Below are positions 52,331 to 63,902 of a DNA stretch of 64,000 bases, one piece after another. The stretch's first letter is position 1. The number at the start of each line of letters is the position of its first letter. The DNA is from Cheilinus undulatus. Taxonomy: Eukaryota > Chordata > Actinopteri > Labriformes > Labridae. A program made the position numbers and the translations under genes. A model generated the notes under the pieces. That model was not told the DNA's origin. It did no database searches and worked only from the letters and a program-made list of their open reading frames with translations. Location: positions 3,713,632-3,777,631 of the forward strand of contig NC_054875.1 of the NCBI RefSeq assembly GCF_018320785.1, read 5' to 3'.

Positions 52331-53005
52331 CAGCGTTACTCAACCAGAGAGCCAAACTGTCGAAAAATACCTTTACAAGAGCCACAATCTAAGTGGTGAA
52401 AAGTGGTGAAACTGGGTTTAAGTGGCAATAAAAAATAAGTTAAAGTGGCAAAATGGTCAAAAAGCAGCAAAGAAGTTGCAAAAATTGGGTGAAAAGGGGC
52501 AAAAATGGATAACAAAAAAATGAGTTACAGTTGGCAAAAATGGTTTTCAAAAAAAGTAAAAACGTGGCAAAAATGAGTGAGAAGAGACTAAAATGGGTAA
52601 AAGTGGCATGAATGGAGAATAAAGAGCCATTTAATGGAAAAAGGCAGCTTAAATGAGCGAGAAGGGGCAAAAAAAAGGTAAAAAAAAAAAAAGGGGAAAA
52701 ATTGCAAATAAAAAGCAGGATAAAAGAGGCAAAAACTGGGGAAAAGGGGCAAAAAGCAGTGGCAAACTTGGGCTTAAAATGCATCACTAATGGATTTAAA
52801 GCGGCAAAAAAAGGAGAAAGGGGGAAAAATCCAAATAAGGGCAATGGAAATATACAAACAAAAAGATAAAGATTGACAATTAAAGTCAACTGTATGAGCG
52901 TAGGAAAAAACGGATTGATGGGACTTGCAATGGATAATTTCCAAAGCTAAAACTGACCTTTTTCAAGGTTTTATGGGGGAAAATATTTCAAATGAAGACA
53001 TTTTA
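52331..53005 (-). mobile_element. hAT-like copy (family of 12,235), inverted
   Basis: CAGCGTTACTCAACCAGAGA is the inverse of the right end of the 12,235 element. GTGGCAAAA-type modules follow, and it stops at about 53,005 within the left subterminal part. It faces the 51,651 copy head-on across about 200 bp. Confidence 0.8.
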
Positions 53006-53669
53006 TTTTTAATAAATGCACAAATTTTTCTAAAATTCTGTCTTCCTTTTGTCATGATGGGATACCAAGTGTAGATTAATGAGAATAAAAATGTTTTTTT
53101 CGACTGTGGCATCAGGCTTCAGCATAATAAAACTGAAAAAAATAGTGTGTTTAGAGCTGTAGTTCTCTGGTATTTCTACTTTAGTGTTGTACTGTAAAAA
53201 AAGATAATCTCATCCTTCTTTTTTGACATTTAAGCTTAGCAATGGACCTGATTGTTTGATGTATAAAATGTAAACAAAGGCTGTTTAGTCAGCATGCTGT
53301 TCATTTAGTTGTCCAATGTGGATGCTGTAGTTACATGCATTAGAATAAGAATACAGGAATTCTCAATCTTGTCTGTGATGGTCTAGTTTGCTTCCACTGG
53401 GGCATCAGCATACATTCAGTTTATCAATAACAAGGTAAAAGCTCCTAACAGAAGCTTTAAAGTGATTTTACTGATTCATTTCGTAGTAGATCCAATCCAT
53501 CTCTTTTTACTGGGCTGTAGGGAGAAATCTGAGAGACAGAAATCTTAAAGTCTGGAAAAACAAAACCACATCCATCTGCAGGGAGACATTCCTGCAGAGG
53601 AGGTGAGAAAAAATATCCTAAAGCATTTGTTCTACTCTGTGAAAAATTAAAAAAAAAAACAATTCTCAC

Positions 53670-53910
53670 CATGGGTTTCTGGTGGGAGGGGCCAGGAATG
53701 GCCACCCCACTGCTGGTGTTCTCTGCCTTCTTAGTGAGCTGCACATAAACTTTCCCATGATCCTTTGAGACCAGGCAGTGGTAAAGGTCATCATATTTGA
53801 CCTCCAGGAAGATGGCCTCTCGATCCACGTAGTCCCCAGGCTTCAGGAAGTAGACCACTTTGGAGGATATGAGGACGCAGTAGCTGTCGATGGGCTCCAC
53901 AGCGATGAAG
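53670..53910 (-). CDS. vps13d: vps13d penultimate coding exon
   Basis: 241 nt: one base completes Phe, then 80 codons. FIAVEPIDSYCVLISSKVVY, FLKPGDYVDREAIFLEVKYD, DLYHCLVSKDHGKVYVQLTK and PGPSHQKPM are nearly identical to vertebrate VPS13D. It is the second half of the C-terminal PH-like module. Ends phase 0 before donor GTGAGA. Confidence 0.97.
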
Positions 53911-53993
53911 CTTCACAGGTAAAACATACAGGTAAGTCTCAGGTAAAGGAAGGGAACATCAGTGTGGAAGTAAACAGAGAAAAGGAGACTCAC
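53911..53993 (-). other. vps13d: vps13d intron (83 bp)
   Basis: Short intron, donor GTGAGT, acceptor GTGAAG with a weak polypyrimidine stretch. Confidence 0.9.
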
Positions 53994-54125
53994 AACTCTG
54001 AGTGGATGTTGTCGGTGAGGTGGAAGAGCTGCTCCTGACCGTCGGCCTGAGTGGCCAGGTATCGAGGAAGCAGACCCTGAGGACCTTTACAGCAGCGAGG
54101 CTTCCTGACGCGCTGAACACTCAGC
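53994..54125 (-). CDS. vps13d: vps13d exon: start of the C-terminal PH-like module
   Basis: 132 nt: one base completes Arg, 43 codons, two bases of Phe. LSVQRVRKPRCCKGPQGLLP, RYLATQADGQEQLFHLTDNI and HSE match VPS13D, with the diagnostic RVRKPRCC-GPQGLLPRY. Phases agree with both neighbours. Confidence 0.96.
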
Positions 54126-54384
54126 CTGAACGACACAAAAACAACAGAAATACCTCTAATAAAGGACTTCACACTCCTTATTTAAGCATGGGTAAGGATC
54201 TTTAGATTTTAGTGCTTTCCTGTAAATAATTTGGGTTATTTTTAAGCTTAAAACAGAATTTACCAGTCGCCAGCTGGATGCAAACATGTTTATGTTTGTG
54301 CAGGGTCAGACTAAGTTTTCCTCGCTAATTCGTTGGGCTATTTTTAAGCTTGCAGGAGGAAAGTGTGAGAAAAAACATGAAAAA

Positions 54385-54640
54385 CATCACAATTTGTTCA
54401 TCCATTCTAGATACGGCTTATCCTATTCCGGGTTGCAGGGGCCTGGAGCATATCCTGGCCATCACTAGGCGATAGGCTGGGTACACCCTGGACTTATCAC
54501 CAGTCACTTAAGGGTTGACATAATGAGACAATAAAACAGGCATGCTCACATTCACATCTACAGGCAATTTAGCCACCACTTAATCTAACAAGCATGTTTA
54601 TGGGCCATGGGAGGAAAATGAAATACCCAGAGAGAAGTCC
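54385..54640 (+). repeat. Abundant teleost interspersed repeat
   Basis: CATCCATTCTAGATACGGCT, TATCC, GGGTTGCAGGGGCCTGGAGC, GGCTGGGTACACCCTGGAC and ATGGGAGGAAAATG follow a repeat consensus seen across fish genomes and thought to be LINE-related. I do not assign a family. Confidence 0.65.
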
Positions 54641-55158
54641 AAGTCATTTAAATGGATGATTGATGAGTCAAACAATGCCTGCTGCTTCCTCCTGACCTGC
54701 TCACCACCGCCGCCCCCCCCCTCCTCCTCCTCTCTCTCCCTCGCACCGAAACCTTGGTCTAAACACCGTAGTTTGCCTGTGTATTATATGGCTATCACAG
54801 ATAAAGGCATATGTTTGTAGCCTGCTCACAGGCCATAATAGAGACAGAATTAAAAAGTTGTTCTCCATCTTGGCATGAGCAGGTGTTGTATGAAGCAGTG
54901 TTCCCCATGCACCTCAGTTAATGTACCACAAGATTCTGCTGCTGTTTTGTTCAATTTTACCAAAAATATCAAGTTAATGCATTGCTCAAGTTTAAGCTAA
55001 TCAATTTCTGACAACTTAGAAAAACACATCCACTTCAATCAGTAGCTAGCAGTCCTCATAAGCACATACTCATTATTTATTAGTCATATATCTCTCATAT
55101 CTTCAGCCTAAATCAGAGTTTCGGACCACACTGGTGGCAGAAAAGCACGTTTTTAGAT

Positions 55159-56022
55159 CAGCAGTTCCCAAACTTTTCAGTCCATGGCCCCCAAAATAAC
55201 TGGGACAAAGACCGAGGACTCGCACTGTCCTTAAGAACGTTGCCATGCACATTCAAGATTCATCATGTGTGGAACTTTTGAAACATTCATTTGATTTCAG
55301 CATAAATCTCAACAAATTATCATCTTTTAATTCTTTTAAATGAACCATTTTTTATGCATATACAGTGCTTAACAAATTTATAAGACCACCCTAACCCTAA
55401 CCAAAGTAAGGTGTCTGCCACAGCTGCCCTAAATTAACAGCATTTGTAATTACCAGAATCAGTTTCTATGTTTCTGCAATGGTTAATACACCAATATGTA
55501 GAAGCTCTTCAACCCAAATGATATTTTTATTGTTAAAATAGAATTATTATTGTTATCCATGAATTTTCAAATTTACTGATTTATAAAAAAACCTGAAAAA
55601 ATAGTAGAGCACATTAATATTTCTTGATTAATATGTCAAATTATAGTTATTTACTTGCATTCCTGAACAGAAAAATGAGTTTTAGTGGTTGAATGTTATG
55701 CTTGATTAATTTCTGACTTCTCAGAGAAGCCCAGTGAGCCGGCTCAAATTTGGGTGAATTCAGTTTGAAATTCCTCATTGCTGTTCAAAATGGTAAAACG
55801 TGGAGAGCTCACTGAAAATGAAGAGTCCGCATTAAAGCACTTCATGATGCTGGATGGTCTCTGAGACAAATATGACAGGTGGTCTGATAAATTTGTTAAG
55901 CACTGTATTTCTACAGAAATGTGCAAAAATATACAATTTGCTTCTTAGAAGGCATCTCTAGACCCCCACTCACTGTCCCGAGACCTCACAGGGGGTCCTG
56001 AACCCCACTTTGGGAATCACTG
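55159..56022 (+). mobile_element. hAT-like element with nested Tc1 MITE
   Basis: Ends CAGCAGTTCCCAAACTTTTC and CCACTTTGGGAATCACTG. The 8-bp flanks TTTTAGAT (55,151-55,158) and ATTTAGAT (56,023-56,030) match at 7 of 8. Same family as 34,800-35,608. The Tc1 MITE at 55,361-55,907 lies inside. Confidence 0.85.
55361..55907 (+). mobile_element. Tc1/mariner MITE copy 2
   Basis: Begins TACAGTGCTTAACAAATTTA and ends with its inverse (AAATTTGTTAAGCACTGTA), bounded by TA, as in Tc1/mariner insertions. Contains CCCTAACCCTAACC. Near the right end it retains MVKRGELTENE and, after a frameshift, ALHDAGWSLRQI, an N-terminal transposase remnant. Confidence 0.92.
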
Positions 56023-57755
56023 ATTTAGATAATCTTTAAAAGTCAACATCATTACATAAATCTCTCTGACTTAATCAGAATAACTAATCAACACACAAGG
56101 TAGAATTGATGTCCTTTGTAAATACTGAATTAAAATGGTATTTTGAAAGAAAAAATAACAGAATTTTAAATGTTATCAGTCATGGTTGATGAGAGAAATT
56201 CTGTTTTTAATTGCAGTTGAATAACCAGTCATTTGACAGCCCTGCCTTTAAATCAATATAACACACAAAATAATGTTCTGTTTTTTCCAGCATCTTCTTG
56301 AAATACTAAGAACCAAATCTTTGATATTTCTCAGGTGAAAGAAGCTTTTTTGGTCACTTTCTGATTGAAAACATAAGTCTGAGCCTTGAACAGACAGTGG
56401 TTTGTATTTATTCAGTTAAATAAAAGCCTTCAGACCAGTTTCTGTCAGTGGACCATGTAATAAAGTTCCTGTTCCCCCACTGTTGAGTTTCATAAAGTTT
56501 ATCGTCCTCCTGCAGCCAAAAAGAGCCTGATTGTGTTTTTATCGTTGTGTTCAGGCTGGGAGAGAAACATGTAAGGATTATCATTTTATTCTTCGTTCTC
56601 AGTGTTTGTCCTCTGCATGACTCTGGGTCAGACTCCGGTCAGGAGTTGTTTTTCTGAATAACGCATCGTTTAAATTGGGACATCCTGCCTTCTCTCCTGT
56701 GACCATCTCATTTTATGTTAATCACTGACGCTGCTTTGTTTGCTGAAGGGCTATAAGAGATGTATCATAGCTCTCTTTGGGGACTTCTGCTTTCTTTCAC
56801 TGAGGTCTGGCTTGTTTCCATAAATGCACAACTTCATGCTTTAGTACATCCAGTATGCACAATAATTTAGGAGAGTTTTAGCAGAAAATTTTCATCACTA
56901 AGCACCCAGAGGACTTTTTGATAGTCTTAAAATACTGTGATGTCAATTCAAGAAAAAATTATGGCGCAATAACAGCAAAAAAGTGTTTTTTTCCATCAAA
57001 ATGTAAGTTTTGGTAGCCAAGAGGCACTCTGTTAGTTTGTCAGGGAAACATTTTAAAACTGGATGGACATCATGAGCAACAGTTTCCATGAAAGTTTGTC
57101 CTACGAGTCAAATTGTGCCAGGACTACCAAGCCGAGGGGGAAAAAACCCACAAGATTTCTGCATCCCTCTCAGCAAACTTGCATTTTTGTTCCTTTTTTT
57201 TCTTTATTATTTTCTTTACAGTAAAGGTACAGTAAATAAACTTTTCTCGCCTTTAACTGGGTATAACAAACAGAATAGGCTTGTATCTTAACAAGCAAAT
57301 ACAAGTGCATACATACAGGTGAAACTAATTTTTGTTGTCACTACTAACCTATAGCTGTCGAGTTTTATGACACTGATCTGTCCCTAGAAACAGTTTATAC
57401 CATAAAATACCAAATAATAGCTGTTTATTTGTTTCAATCACTGAGCAGACCAGGAGTTTATTTGGGACCAGGCGGCTATTTGGCGTTTAATTCCTTTCTC
57501 ACAAAAATCTTGCTTAGCAAAAAATGGAAAAATATGGTAAATTTAATCAAACTATATATTTACACCAGTATGAATATCACCTTTATCACCAGTACATTTT
57601 TAAGACAAGATTACAGTACCATAGTTATACTTTTGTCTTCTTCTGTCAACTCAACACTCTCTGAACACTTTAAATACTGGCTTATTTTTTCGCTGCACCA
57701 GGGCCATGGCACTGCTATCTCACTTGAGAAAACCAGCAAGGAACGGGTGCCCCAG

Positions 57756-57817
57756 CCAATGAGGAAGCTAGTACTCGCAGCCAATCAGGCTCAGGTCAGA
57801 GGGAGCGTTCCTATTGG
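57756..57817. promoter_or_regulatory. Cluster of three CCAAT boxes (candidate)
   Basis: CCAAT at 57,756 and 57,781 and ATTGG at 57,813-57,817, spaced 25 and 32 bp, in a locally GC-richer patch. Such clusters are typical of NF-Y-type promoters, but no TATA box or transcript is seen. Confidence 0.35.
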
Positions 57818-58089
57818 CCGCTGTAGCTTCCGTATCTCAGCTCAGTAAGAAGTTGATTCAATGGAGGAATTACGGCGGTGTTCGGTCCTGTGTAGAATTT
57901 GTTCATGATGAGATGAAGTGTTTTCTTGCTAGTGATTCGGCCGTTTATTTCAGTGGAAAAGTGGAGCAAAATCACTCCACAAGCGCTTTGCCACCGTCGG
58001 TATTCAACTCAGTGGACATTCTCATCCGGGAGGAGGTATACATGGAGAGGGGCGGAGCTACAGAGCTCAAACAGTCACTAGCAATAGCA

Positions 58090-58613
58090 ATTTAATATGG
58101 GATTATTTTTAGGCTCCTCATCTTGTGTATTTTTCGGCAAATTCAAGCAATAAATCGTCCTATATTATAACCTAAATTCAGTCAAGAAAACGGTCAGTCA
58201 AGCTGCATACTTTGACTTTACAGGGAGCGCAAAACCCCCCATATAGATAGATAAATTTATGATGATGTGTACTAAAAACAATGAAATTATTTCAGAGGTA
58301 ATTAATCCATAGCAGGGTGAATCTGAATATGAGGGTGCACCAAGCTCTAAGCTATAAAGGAGGAGGCTGGGGTGGAGGAGGTGAGGCTTTGCCAGCAGCA
58401 GCATAAATTGATGCAAGCAGGGATTAGTAAGAAGTACATCATATTTAAATGGACTGTCGTGATGACCCTTGAATGTGTGCATAATGTGCATTAAATCCCT
58501 GCTGCTGCACAAACGAATATATCAAACTGGTATTTTGACTCATTTCAGGTTAAAGAAATATTGCAACTTGCCATGTTGCGATTTAATCTAATATGCGATT
58601 AACTGCCCAGCCC
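58090..58613 (-). mobile_element. hAT-like repeat, same family as 6490-7100
   Basis: Ends near 58,613 with AACTGCCCAGCCCTG, the inverse of TAGGGCTGGGC-type starts. The body aligns with 6490-7100. Confidence 0.6.
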
Positions 58614-58619
58614 TGAAAC

Positions 58620-59199
58620 AGACTTTCTGAGGCCCTCCCCTGTGACAGGAGTCCATCAGGACAAAAACGTCATGCCACTCCTCTCTGCTGTCAGCCTCAT
58701 GAACAGCACTTTGGCCCTCACCCCCCTCCCGGCAGATTCTCACTGGACCCCAGAATTTGTCGACAAAAACATGTCTATACAGACTTAATGTGTTACATTA
58801 ACCCCCACCAGACTTCATCTCCACTGTTTACAACTGCAACTGTGTTTTATACTTCTTTAGGAAAAAATGCACTATAACCTAATCACCAGTAAACCTGCAA
58901 ATCTGTACACTTTCTCCTTTCACACCTCTTGATGTTTATATTGCATTCTAAATTTCTATGTTGCAACTACATTTTTCCTGCAACAATCTATTTATTATCT
59001 ATTAATATATTATCCACTATCTACTATCTATTATTATATTATATACTATTATTATTATCTATTTTATTATCTTTCATACCATCAGCTATTAGACTTTATA
59101 ATTCTGCGGTAAACAGATGAGAATCCCAGACGAGTGAATTTCCCTTGGGGGATGAATAAAGTTCTTGTACTGTATTGTATTGTATTGTATTGTATTTAA
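58620..59199 (+). mobile_element. LINE 3' tail with (TGTAT)n
   Basis: The stretch ends GAATTTCCCTTGGGGGATGA then ATAAAGTTCTTGTACTGTAT and pentamer repeats, the pattern of a teleost non-LTR retrotransposon 3' end. No reverse-transcriptase frame is preserved, and the left border is uncertain. Confidence 0.6.
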
Positions 59200-59324
59200 G
59201 TCTAGCCTCTTAATATTTCTACTCTGCTTCTATGTTATGTTTTGCACCAAACACCAAGTCAAATTCCTTGTGTTTGAAAATGTATTTGGCAATAAAACTG
59301 TATTCTGATTTTAATTCTTCCACT

Positions 59325-59570
59325 GATGAGCTTTATGGAGATGCTGATTTTATTTTGCAGCAGGATTTGGCACCCGCCCACACTGCCAAAAGTACCAAAA
59401 GCTGGCTAAAGGAGTGTGATATTCCTGTGTTTGATTGACCAGCATAACACCTCAGCAGTGCCACAGACTGACTGCCTGCCACACCACACTGATGCAGTAA
59501 TTAATGCAAAAAGAGCCCCAGTCAAGTACTGAGTGCATATGAATGGCAAAAATTTCTCATCAAAATAAAA
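59325..59570 (+). pseudogene. Tc1-like transposase remnant, catalytic C-terminal part
   Basis: Reads LYGDADFILQQDLAPAHTAK then STKSWLKECDIPVFD before TGA. QQD-x-APAHTA is the Tc1 motif holding the second catalytic Asp. Downstream, ATTAATGCAAAAAGAGCCCC continues as the decayed 3' coding end. It is not part of the other Tc1 copies here. Confidence 0.88.
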
Positions 59571-59613
59571 AGACTAATAAATAAAGAATGAATTCCGCTG
59601 ATTTCCTTAATTG

Positions 59614-59980
59614 TAGGAGATCGGCGATCGGCCGATCCTTGTAAATAAGATCGGTGGATAAGATCGGTTTCATATGCCTCTACCTACTGAAATGTGAAAA
59701 ATGAAAGATGAAAGGAACTGATATAATTTAGTAGTTTGGACAGCAATGCTTTAAACTTTTCATTTATATTTGAGAGAACTACCTCATGTGCAGTTAAAAC
59801 AACAAGTCTGTATTGTTTCACAGGTATTGTTCAATGTTATTCAATAAAATAAGATTGGAACATTGAAGGTGTATGCTGTCAGTTATAAATAAAAAACCGT
59901 ATTGGCCAAAATCAGAATCGGCAGGTCAGGCTTTTTAAAGATCAGTGATCAGCCAGAAAATTGCAATCGGTACACCCCTA
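59614..59980 (-). mobile_element. Repeat with GATCGGCCGATC and GGGTGTACCGATTG end
   Basis: The reverse complement opens TAGGGGTGTACCGATTGC and contains GATCGGCCGATCGCC, a DNA-transposon-like repeat frequent in fishes. The other end is worn. Confidence 0.6.
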
Positions 59981-60078
59981 AATATAACTAATTTGGACTA
60001 CTCATTAAATTGATTTTGCCACAATATTCTAAATTATTAAGATGCACATGTACATTATGGATGGTAGACTGAACCCAC

Positions 60079-60274
60079 CTGTGGTTACTGAGACTAGCCA
60101 TGTCCCGCACCGTCTGTGCTGTCTCTGAGGCAAAGTCCAGCGCTCCAGCCACAGGTTTGGTCACAGTGCCCACTAGACCTTTACCCAGGCCAGAGAAGAA
60201 GCCGCTAACTCCACCCTCCGTCTTCACACCCTCCACAGTGGACGTGATGATGCTTGTCATGCCTCCAATGATAC
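60079..60274 (-). CDS. vps13d: vps13d exon: ATG2_C-like amphipathic region
   Basis: 196 nt: two bases complete Gly, 64 codons, two bases of Arg. IIGGMTSIITSTVEGVKTEG, GVSGFFSGLGKGLVGTVTKP and VAGALDFASETAQTVRDMAS closely match the VPS13 C-terminal (ATG2_C / DH-like) helices, known in VPS13 proteins to bind membranes. The sequence GLGKGLVGTVTKPVAGALDF is the family hallmark. Confidence 0.97.
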
Positions 60275-62361
60275 CTGAGGGAAGAGGAGGCTTATCAAAA
60301 AAAGGTGTGGAGGTTCTTAGAGAGAAAAAACACAAGGCTTAAAGTGCATGTAATAAGAAAAATGCACAGCAAGAAAGATTTAGATAGTAAGTGTCTGTGT
60401 TAATCTAGACTTAAATGTGGCAGCGTAAAGAGAAATGAAACTAAAAATGGTAGAAAAACACTTAGTGAGATGAGTTTTTGTCATGAAGATCAAGCTTTAA
60501 AGAATTAAAGTCCTGTTTTCCACCCTGAAACTGTAAAAATGCATGGTTCCTTTTCAACGTTTCTTCCATGTCTCAGATTTATTGATAATAAAGTCAGAGC
60601 TCTGTGCAGGTCTATTACCTGAGAGCTCCATTTCTTAATGACTTCATCATGTAGATGCACTTCAGACAGCATGAGTGCCTGTATCTATGTAACTGTGACA
60701 ATGCATGGACTGTGATATATCACGCTTCCCTTTCTCAGAATTGAGTTGATACTTCCATGAATCACTGAACCAGTCCAATCAATAGAAGGATTTCCTGAAA
60801 CAATGAAGAATGTGCTGCAGAGTGAGCTGTCTGGCTTTATGATGGCTTTTCTTCCTCACATTCTTATGAGTAGTTTACAAACCATTTTTCTGAAAAGGCC
60901 CTGACGTAATCCTTAGATGCTACGGCAAAGTCTCTCACAAGTTACTCAGGCTGTCAACTTTCCTAGTACTTGATATCGGTATCAAAAAGTACGACTAGTT
61001 TATTGAATAATATACATATCTGTAGCCATACTTTTTACACTTTAGGAGCTGCTGCAAAGGAAGAGACAGTGCTGTCTTAAATTGCACAAATACAATGGCA
61101 AAATTTGCAACTTGGACAGTATGAAGGAGTTTGTGTGCACCTTCTACTAATTACACCCACTCATTACCCAGTACTGGCTGCAGAGGATGCATGTATTTAT
61201 TGCCAAGGTACAAATCCAGGATCAATATTGTTTGATTTTAAATGGAATATTAAAAAAGTTTACAAATGTGCTGTTTTGGCAACAACCAGAGTGAAGGAGA
61301 AGCTTTATTTATAGGGTTTCCAACATTTTGCCATGCATACAGACATATTTTGTTGAGTTTTTGGACCTCAAAGAACTTCTCTTTCCTCATGTTTGCATCC
61401 TTTAAACTTGTCTACATCTAATTTGCATGTTACTGATCACTGAATGACAACTTGGCATATTTTACACCTGTAATTTATTCTTCTTTGTCCCCATTGTATA
61501 AATCCCCTACTGGATATTCATCATCTTCTATAACATGTAAAGTATTGTTTGCATGGGACTAGTATTACCTGTGGGCCTTTGTTAATTTGTGAAGCACCCC
61601 TGACGTCAGTGTTTGGTGTGGTGCATTTGCACAGGATAAGCAAAGTCTGTAATGAACTAGAATTTACAGATGTTTCTGAAGGAAACATAAATGTGGAGCA
61701 GGGCTGCAGCAATGAAAATGCACAGCGAAATTTTACTTCTGAAGTTCATAAAAATGCAGTGTCATGCACACTGCATTCTGCAGGTGGCGTTGTCTGCATG
61801 TGTCCTATACATACTGTTAACTAGATTTCACAACACAATAGACAACAGACAGCTTGTACCAAGTGTTTTTGTTATAAAATATTTTTTAGTTCTGTAGTAA
61901 GCTGTTCATATTCAGTAAACTTGAGATCAATCTTCCCTAGCATTTCCGTTATGCATCAAGGGTGTGTAACCCACACTACCTGTGATGTCTGCAGCTGATC
62001 AGACAGAGAAGAAGAGGAAGAGGAAGAACGTTGAGCATCCCTACCAGTACGAATGTGTGTAAGATGTCTCGTGTTAAATGTGAACCTCTCCTGTCATTTT
62101 CAACAGTTATTATGCAGTTGATGCTGTGGTTATAATTCTGAGCTCTATTAAATTTGGTCAGATCAGAAAAAGGAGCATGAGTCTTTAAAAACAAAATACA
62201 ATTACTGACCTAAACTACAGAGACGCCAATTCATGTGTGTGCAGAAAAATGGTTGGTAATTTGCCCTGGAATTTTTACTCTGCAAATTACAGACATGGTT
62301 GATTCACACAGGGTTCAAAAAGAAAAAGACATCCTGCAAGACTGTTAAAGATTACCAGAAG

Positions 62362-62541
62362 TCCTGAGGAGCAGGTGGCCTAGTGGTCAAAGGCGCTCCC
62401 CATGTACGCGGGAGGACCGGGTTTCGACATCGGCCTGAGGCCCTTTACCGCATGTCTCTCCCCCACTCTTGACCCTGTTTCTGACTCTACCCACTGTCCT
62501 CCTCTATCTAATAAAGGCACAAAGATGCCCAAAAATGAATC

Positions 62542-62574
<33 letters not shown>

Positions 62575-62576
62575 TT
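62362..62576 (+). mobile_element. tRNA-derived SINE with poly(A) tail
   Basis: A box near AGGTGGCCTAGTGGTCAAAG, B box near GGGTTTCGACATC, CT-rich body (CATGTCTCTCCCCCACTC), CTAATAAAGGCACAAAGATG, then an A-rich tail from 62,546. The best-preserved of the SINE-like copies. Confidence 0.85.
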
Positions 62577-63599
62577 ACCACAAGTCCCAGGTTAATTCCT
62601 ATTCCTGTCCAAAAAGGGCTTTAGACTAGAACTCTATCAAAGTTTACAAATGTGGTATTTTGACAACACCAGAAGTATAAGAGAAGCTTTAAACATTTTG
62701 CCATACTTAAACATTTTGTTTAGTTTTGGGACATAAAGCTACCTCTCTTTCCTCATGCATGCATCTCTTAAACCCATCTTTTTCACAGCTTACTGATCAT
62801 TAGCTGACATCTAGAAACTCTTCTCTGGCACAGAGGCCTGATTAATAACTCTTTTATTTATTCTTTTCATCTATTAATCCCTTATCGGACGTTCATTATC
62901 TTATAACACCTTTGTTAAACTACTTCATTTGACTTTACTAGACTGGCTCTCCTGACTGCCCAATGCTTTAGGGTCCACTTTTAGCTTTTGAGCTCCAAGT
63001 ATGTAGAATCTTTTGGAACACAAGCTCAGGACTGCAACTCCCATTTCTCAGAGACAGATGTATTCAGTTATGTCCAATGATTTCACCTCAGAATGTGATT
63101 GTTTTCTCTGAATAAACACATTTCTGTATGTGTTAATAGCTGTAAATGTGCATCTTTGATTTTTTTTAACTTTTTAAACTTTTTTTTAACCTCCATGATT
63201 AATGAGACAAAAATAAAGGTTTGTGGTGTTTATAATGAGCCAAATTTTCAAACATCCCATGTGCCTTTGACAATGCAGGAACTGTGCACCAAAAAGTATT
63301 TGACGAAATGTTTTGAATTCGACAGTTGAGGTGGTTTGAGCATCCGATTCAGAATGTAATCACATATGGCAGTATGTACTATGCCCAAGCATGCTTGACC
63401 CCCATAGTCCATTTTATTTATTCAATATGAGTGCTCCATGCAGAGCTGGCTCATGGTACACTTCCCTGAACCTTGCATGGATGGAAGAGGTGCGTCTTTG
63501 CATGGCATGACTGCTAGACACGACATGCAGCATGTGCTATGAATGGACTTCTGGTTGAATCACCTCCGTAACAGGGCACTAGTCCACTTAGGTGGCCCT

Positions 63600-63790
63600 A
63601 ACAGTCAAAGATGCCTCCCTTTGGAGGTCTTCCTGGCATATCCAGCAAGGAAGAGAACCCAGAATAGACCCAACGCTCTTTGAAGGGATTATATGTCCCT
63701 TCTGGCTTCAGGATCCCCCCCAGAGGAGGTGGAAAATGTTGCTGGGGAGCAGGATGTCTTGGTTGAATTCTGCCTTCTACCACAGCATTA
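63600..63790 (+). pseudogene. LINE C-terminal fragment
   Basis: The + strand reads FLAYPARKRTQNRPNAL, stop, RDYMSLLASGSPPEEVENVA and GEQDVLVEFCLLPQ, the C-terminal end of the same LINE family as 43,727, here in the opposite orientation. Confidence 0.82.
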
Positions 63791-63902
63791 AGGAGTTTGC
63801 AGGGCTCTTGGTTTCTAGCCATGAATTCATTAAATGTTTCTTTTTCCCACGAATGGAACTATTTTTACTGTAACGAGCCACAGAAACAGTTATAGGTCGT
63901 AC

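Larger units (their letters stand above)
49636..53669 (-). other. vps13d: vps13d last intron
   Basis: A 4.0-kb phase-0 intron with a Tc1-like element (49,725-50,720) and two opposed hAT-like copies (51,651-53,005). The stretch 50,720-51,650 shows nothing I can name. Confidence 0.9.
54126..60078 (-). other. vps13d: vps13d intron (6.0 kb)
   Basis: Contains a LINE-like repeat, a hAT-like element with nested MITE, a CCAAT-box cluster, a second hAT-like repeat, a LINE tail and a Tc1 transposase scrap, all listed separately. A C-rich patch (54,706-54,725) is also present. 56,030-57,700 shows nothing distinctive. Confidence 0.88.
60275..63902 (-). other. vps13d: vps13d intron (3.6 kb)
   Basis: Phase-1 intron, donor GTACGA, acceptor CCCTCAG. 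Contains a SINE (62,362-62,576) and a LINE fragment (63,600-63,790). 60,275-62,360 and 62,580-63,595 show nothing distinctive. Confidence 0.9.

Noticed and set aside
59232..59438. 68-codon frame as a host gene
   Set aside because: Its second half is a Tc1 transposase motif (QQD-x-APAHTA), so it is a transposon remnant.
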